From Promethearchaeota archaeon (GTDB taxonomy: Archaea; Asgardarchaeota; Lokiarchaeia; Sigynarchaeales; SOKP01), in NCBI GenBank assembly GCA_016839635.1, contig JAEOTV010000009.1, positions 1-8,568 of the forward strand: a stretch of DNA of 8,568 bases, read 5' to 3'. Positions 5,537-8,568 of the stretch are shown here, piece after piece (the first letter of the stretch is position 1; each line of letters begins with the position of its first letter). Below the pieces are notes generated by a model. It ran no database searches and was not told where the DNA came from. It worked only from the letters and a program-made list of their open reading frames with translations. Both the position numbers and the translations under genes were made by a program.

Positions 5537-5591
5537 TATTCTCTATTTTTTCTTATTAAATTTAATTATTGAAAGTGAAAAGTAATAAGAA

Positions 5592-5600
5592 ATATATAAA
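5592..5600 (-). promoter_or_regulatory. TATA box for the NTF2-fold gene
   Basis: The minus strand reads TTTATATAT about 60 bases before the ATG at 5536, predicting a leader of about 34 bases. A weaker alternative, TTAAATTTAA near 5562, would give a leaderless start. Either way the gene need not depend on readthrough from the large GTPase gene. Confidence 0.4.
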
Positions 5601-5642
5601 TTTTGCTTACATAAAGCTATAAAGATTCGATATTGAGATTTT

Positions 5643-8498
5643 TTAGTATAAATAATATTGGATCTTCTTATGTTGCCAGGCCCTAAGCAGAAAGAATAAT
5701 AAAATTAAAACACTAGTTAATATCAACGAAACAAAATCGTTCCAATAAGATACAATCCATATTATAACAATACTACCTAGTATTAACAAAATGTAATAAT
5801 AGAAGTACTTTTTTTTCATTTTATTAATCTCCCAAATAAAGATAGATGATCCTATAATAACTCCAAAATTATAACCAAGATCTAGGAATGGTTCCAGATT
5901 ACTATAATTCATAATTGCGAGAGATAGGGCTCCAAATAAACCCAGAAGTAGAAATAACCATAAATTTTTATTTGATTTTTCATCAAATATGGTTTTTCTT
6001 ATATGACCAAAACCATTTCGATATAATGCCCAGAAAACGAGAGCGATACTAAATATTTTTAAATAGAAATGTCCAAAAAAGAGGTCTGTGTTTTCTAAGA
6101 AAGTTAAACTTTGGTTATAACCTAGATTAACTAGAAAATTTACCATCCATTGTGGAACAGAGACTTCAAATAGAAAATTAACTGATGGAATTATCTCGAT
6201 TGATGAAACTGATTTTATTAAAGCACGAATTGCCCAAATAAAATAAAATACAACAAATACATCAAAAATTTTTATAATTTTTTGAGTGAATACTATTGAA
6301 GAAACTTTGATATAACTTGATATACTGGCAATAATGCAAGTCCCTATCAACGTATTTATAAAAAATGCTAAAGCAAAAAGTGACCATATTGTAATATCAA
6401 GTGCCTGAGAATTGATTTGGAAGGAAAAAAAAGTTAGTAATCCTAGAAATGCCACAATACTAGCATAAATTAGGGATTTTAAGACATTTCCTATTTTTCT
6501 TTTACTTTTTATATTTTTTTGATCTTCTTCTTCTTGTTTACAAATTTCAGAGAGTTGTATCAGTCTCTTATATTTTACACCTTTAGATTTTAGCGCCAGT
6601 GCTTTAAATTTTTCTGAAGCCTTTTTTCGTAGTGGATTATTGGATATATGTAGTTGTTTCAAATTTAAAAGGTCTCCAATTGAATCTGGGAGGAATTTTA
6701 ACATGTTATCATTTAAATTTAAAATTTCTAACATCTTTAAGTTTCCAAATGTTTCTGGGAGGGAAACTATATTATTATCATAAAGATCTAATATCTTAAG
6801 TGCTTTAAGATTCCCAAATGATTCGGGGAGATACTCTAATTCGCATGAACTTAAATCTAATATCTCAAGAAATACAAGATTTCCAATAGAATATGGTAAT
6901 TCTTTTAAAGCACCCTTATAAAAATAGGATGGTGCTTCCAAATATAATTTCTTTAGAGTGTGCATATAACCTAGCTCATCTGGAAGAAATTTAACAGGAT
7001 TGTTTTCTAAATGTAATTCTTCTAGAACTGTAAGGTTTGCAATCGATCTTGGTAAAGTAATTAGAGAATTATTTTCAAGAAATAAAAATTGTAAATTTGT
7101 GAGATTTCCAACAGATTCCGAAAGAGATTTTAAATCAGTTAAAGCAAGATCTAGCCATTCAAGTGTTTCTATACTCATAATGATCTCCGGTAGTACAGTT
7201 AGTTGGTTACAACGCAAATTTAATTTTTTAAGATAAATAAAAGAGAAAAAAGAATCAGGAAGTATCGTTAAATAACAATTGAATAATCCTATTCCCACAA
7301 CATGACCCTCTTCAATTTTAATTCCAAAAGATAAGTGATCAATTTCATAGGCTAAAGGAATTCCACTTTCCTCAACTTCTTCTGCTAATCTTTTCATGGG
7401 GCCTCCTTGAATATTTAAACCTTCAATTAATAGTTTTTCTAAGTCTTTTAATGCAGTAATCTCTTCTAGAGTTAAATAATAACCCTTGTATTTTTCAGTT
7501 TCTTCAATTACTCCATATTGATTTTTTTCTGTTTTTAAGCTGATGCTTTTGTAAATTAATTCAAAAAATATTTCATCTACTCCCTCTCTACTTTTTGCTG
7601 AAACTAAGAAGTACTCAATTCCATAACTTATTAGGGATTTTTCAATTTCATCCAAATCAATATTATTATCTCCACTACCTAGATCATTTTTTGTTATGGC
7701 TACAACTATTGGTATTTCTTGATTTAAACAGCTTCTAATTTCACTAATCCATTTTTTTATACTTTTTAAAATATTTTGATGTGTTTTATCAACAACAACA
7801 ATTACAGCGTCAGCAAAATTAAAAATCTTTTCTTTTGTTGGAGAAATTTGACTGGAAAATCCCCCTGTATCCCATATTGCTAAATTCATAATAACTTTAT
7901 CATCAATATTTAAAATCTTCTTATATACATTAAATCCAACTGTAGAATTTAAATTAGCTTTAAATTCTTTATCCGTGAATGCATTTATTAGTGTCGTTTT
8001 TCCCACTCGATAATCTCCAACAATTACAATTTTAATAGATAAGTTATTTGCAGAAATTTTAGCATTTTTAACCTTTGAAAACATTCTTATTATCCCTGGA
8101 ACCTTAAACTTTAGACCTTCTAAAGTCTTTTCCTCTTCAAGTCGTTCTAATTCATTCGCAATGTGAGTAGAATATATTTTTAATTCAATATCCGAAGTTT
8201 CATTTGATGCAATGGTTATTAGAATGTAATTAATTCCCAAAGAACAGGAAACCACTTTCTTTCCAGATTGTTCTTTAATTATTAGGAAATCTTTATCTAA
8301 TCCATATTCAAGAATGAGATTATTAATTAAATCACCAATAAAACTATAATTTGCATAAATTTGAGGTTCCTCAATATCAGGATTTATAATCTCTTCAACT
8401 AAAGATGATTCTCTTCTTTTATATACTAGAATAGCTAAGATACCTTTTACGTTTTCCCCATATTGAGATAATAGGTATCTTATATGAGAATTTTTCAT
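5643..8498 (-). CDS. Membrane-bound roadblock-GTPase-LRR fusion protein (Roco-like)
   Basis: This is a 951-residue multidomain protein. Residues 1-125 have the roadblock/LC7 pattern (VKGILAILVY; helix FIGDLINNLILEYGL; strands KDFLIIKEQ, KKVVSCSLG, YILITIAS; helix IYSTHIANELERLEE). Residues 154-320 are a Ras/Roc-type GTPase. Its motifs are P-loop GDYRVGKTT (161-169), switch I STVGF (185-189), WDTGG (209-213), TKND (269-272) and SAK (300-302). The Gln-61 position is Phe214. Residues 321-398 are a linker. Residues 399-634 hold ten LRRs of 23 residues (LxxLxLxxNxLxxLPxxIGNL), the sixth with a six-residue insert. A Lys/Glu-rich stretch (635-669) precedes about eight membrane helices (670-940). No COR or kinase domain is seen. 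Roadblock proteins regulate GTPases (MglB acts on MglA), so self-regulation at a membrane is inferred. The start is ATG with no Shine-Dalgarno. The domain calls are strong except the roadblock, which rests on pattern. Confidence 0.9.
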   Translation of the reverse strand: MKNSHIRYLLSQYGENVKGILAILVYKRRESSLVEEIINPDIEEPQIYANYSFIGDLINNLILEYGLDKDFLIIKEQSGKKVVSCSLGINYILITIASNETSDIELKIYSTHIANELERLEEEKTLEGLKFKVPGIIRMFSKVKNAKISANNLSIKIVIVGDYRVGKTTLINAFTDKEFKANLNSTVGFNVYKKILNIDDKVIMNLAIWDTGGFSSQISPTKEKIFNFADAVIVVVDKTHQNILKSIKKWISEIRSCLNQEIPIVVAITKNDLGSGDNNIDLDEIEKSLISYGIEYFLVSAKSREGVDEIFFELIYKSISLKTEKNQYGVIEETEKYKGYYLTLEEITALKDLEKLLIEGLNIQGGPMKRLAEEVEESGIPLAYEIDHLSFGIKIEEGHVVGIGLFNCYLTILPDSFFSFIYLKKLNLRCNQLTVLPEIIMSIETLEWLDLALTDLKSLSESVGNLTNLQFLFLENNSLITLPRSIANLTVLEELHLENNPVKFLPDELGYMHTLKKLYLEAPSYFYKGALKELPYSIGNLVFLEILDLSSCELEYLPESFGNLKALKILDLYDNNIVSLPETFGNLKMLEILNLNDNMLKFLPDSIGDLLNLKQLHISNNPLRKKASEKFKALALKSKGVKYKRLIQLSEICKQEEEDQKNIKSKRKIGNVLKSLIYASIVAFLGLLTFFSFQINSQALDITIWSLFALAFFINTLIGTCIIASISSYIKVSSIVFTQKIIKIFDVFVVFYFIWAIRALIKSVSSIEIIPSVNFLFEVSVPQWMVNFLVNLGYNQSLTFLENTDLFFGHFYLKIFSIALVFWALYRNGFGHIRKTIFDEKSNKNLWLFLLLGLFGALSLAIMNYSNLEPFLDLGYNFGVIIGSSIFIWEINKMKKKYFYYYILLILGSIVIIWIVSYWNDFVSLILTSVLILLFFLLRAWQHKKIQYYLY

Positions 8499-8525
8499 CG
8501 AGTTTATTTTGTTTTAATTAATAAC

Positions 8526-8533
8526 AATATAAT
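8526..8533 (-). promoter_or_regulatory. TATA box for the roadblock-GTPase-LRR gene
   Basis: The minus strand reads ATTATATT centred about 32 bases before the ATG at 8498, so transcription would start within about 10 bases of the ATG. The leader (ATAAACTCG before ATG) has no ribosome site, fitting a near-leaderless archaeal gene. Confidence 0.4.
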
Positions 8534-8568
8534 AGTCCAGAATTATAAATTCAATGCTAAGAATAGAA

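Noticed and set aside
5338..5559. Plus-strand open frame of 73 codons
   Set aside because: It is opposite the well-supported NTF2-fold gene and starts inside it. Its Leu/Phe-rich end comes from the A-rich coding strand.
7000..7236. Plus-strand open frame of 78 codons
   Set aside because: It is opposite the LRR region of the GTPase gene, where periodic codons create open antisense frames.
5643..8498. COR domain or kinase domain as in classical Roco/LRRK proteins
   Set aside because: The GTPase is followed by an 80-residue linker and the LRRs, then membrane helices. There is no room for a COR and there are no kinase motifs.

Overview
This is an AT-rich window (by eye about 70% AT). It most likely comes from an Asgard archaeon of the Lokiarchaeia type. 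The case rests on protein architecture, because there is no rRNA or other phylogenetic marker here. One gene encodes a membrane-bound chain joining a roadblock-like domain, a Ras/Roc-type GTPase and leucine-rich repeats. Another encodes a longin-like protein of the kind that accompanies Asgard small GTPases. A third encodes a NosD-type beta-helix surface protein with a C-terminal membrane anchor. Start sites usually have a TATA-like box about 25-40 bases upstream and little or no Shine-Dalgarno, which also fits an archaeon. The lineage is an inference.

Left part (1-2430). The 3' end of an unrecognised plus-strand gene stops at 193 and faces a minus-strand beta-helix surface protein (312-1388). 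The roughly 660 bases behind that gene are not empty. On the minus strand they hold a 98-codon reading frame (1911 to 1618) with one in-frame TAA. Its codons are visibly richer in G/C at third positions than those of the neighbours, and the same stretch is full of short inverted repeats. It is either a broken, possibly imported gene or a structured RNA. Further right is a small minus-strand protein made almost entirely of membrane helices (2051-2419).

Middle part (2430-5640). Genes alternate in strand. There is a SnoaL/NTF2-like protein (+), a 34-residue single-helix membrane ORF (-), an AT-rich spacer with inverted repeats, and an EamA/DMT-family transporter (-). Divergent from the transporter is a longin-like protein (+). 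It ends 7 bases from the end of a convergent NTF2-fold, lumazine-binding-like protein (-).

Right part (5640-8498). One large minus-strand gene encodes a 951-residue protein with a roadblock-like domain, a complete GTPase domain, ten LRRs and about eight transmembrane helices. It is the most unusual item here. It puts a putative GTPase regulator, its GTPase, a ligand-binding scaffold and a membrane domain into one chain, in a different order from Roco proteins and with no visible COR domain. The nearby longin-like protein belongs to the same general class of GTPase-associated folds and may be a functional neighbour, but the two genes are not in one operon. Most genes here look like single transcription units with their own promoters.
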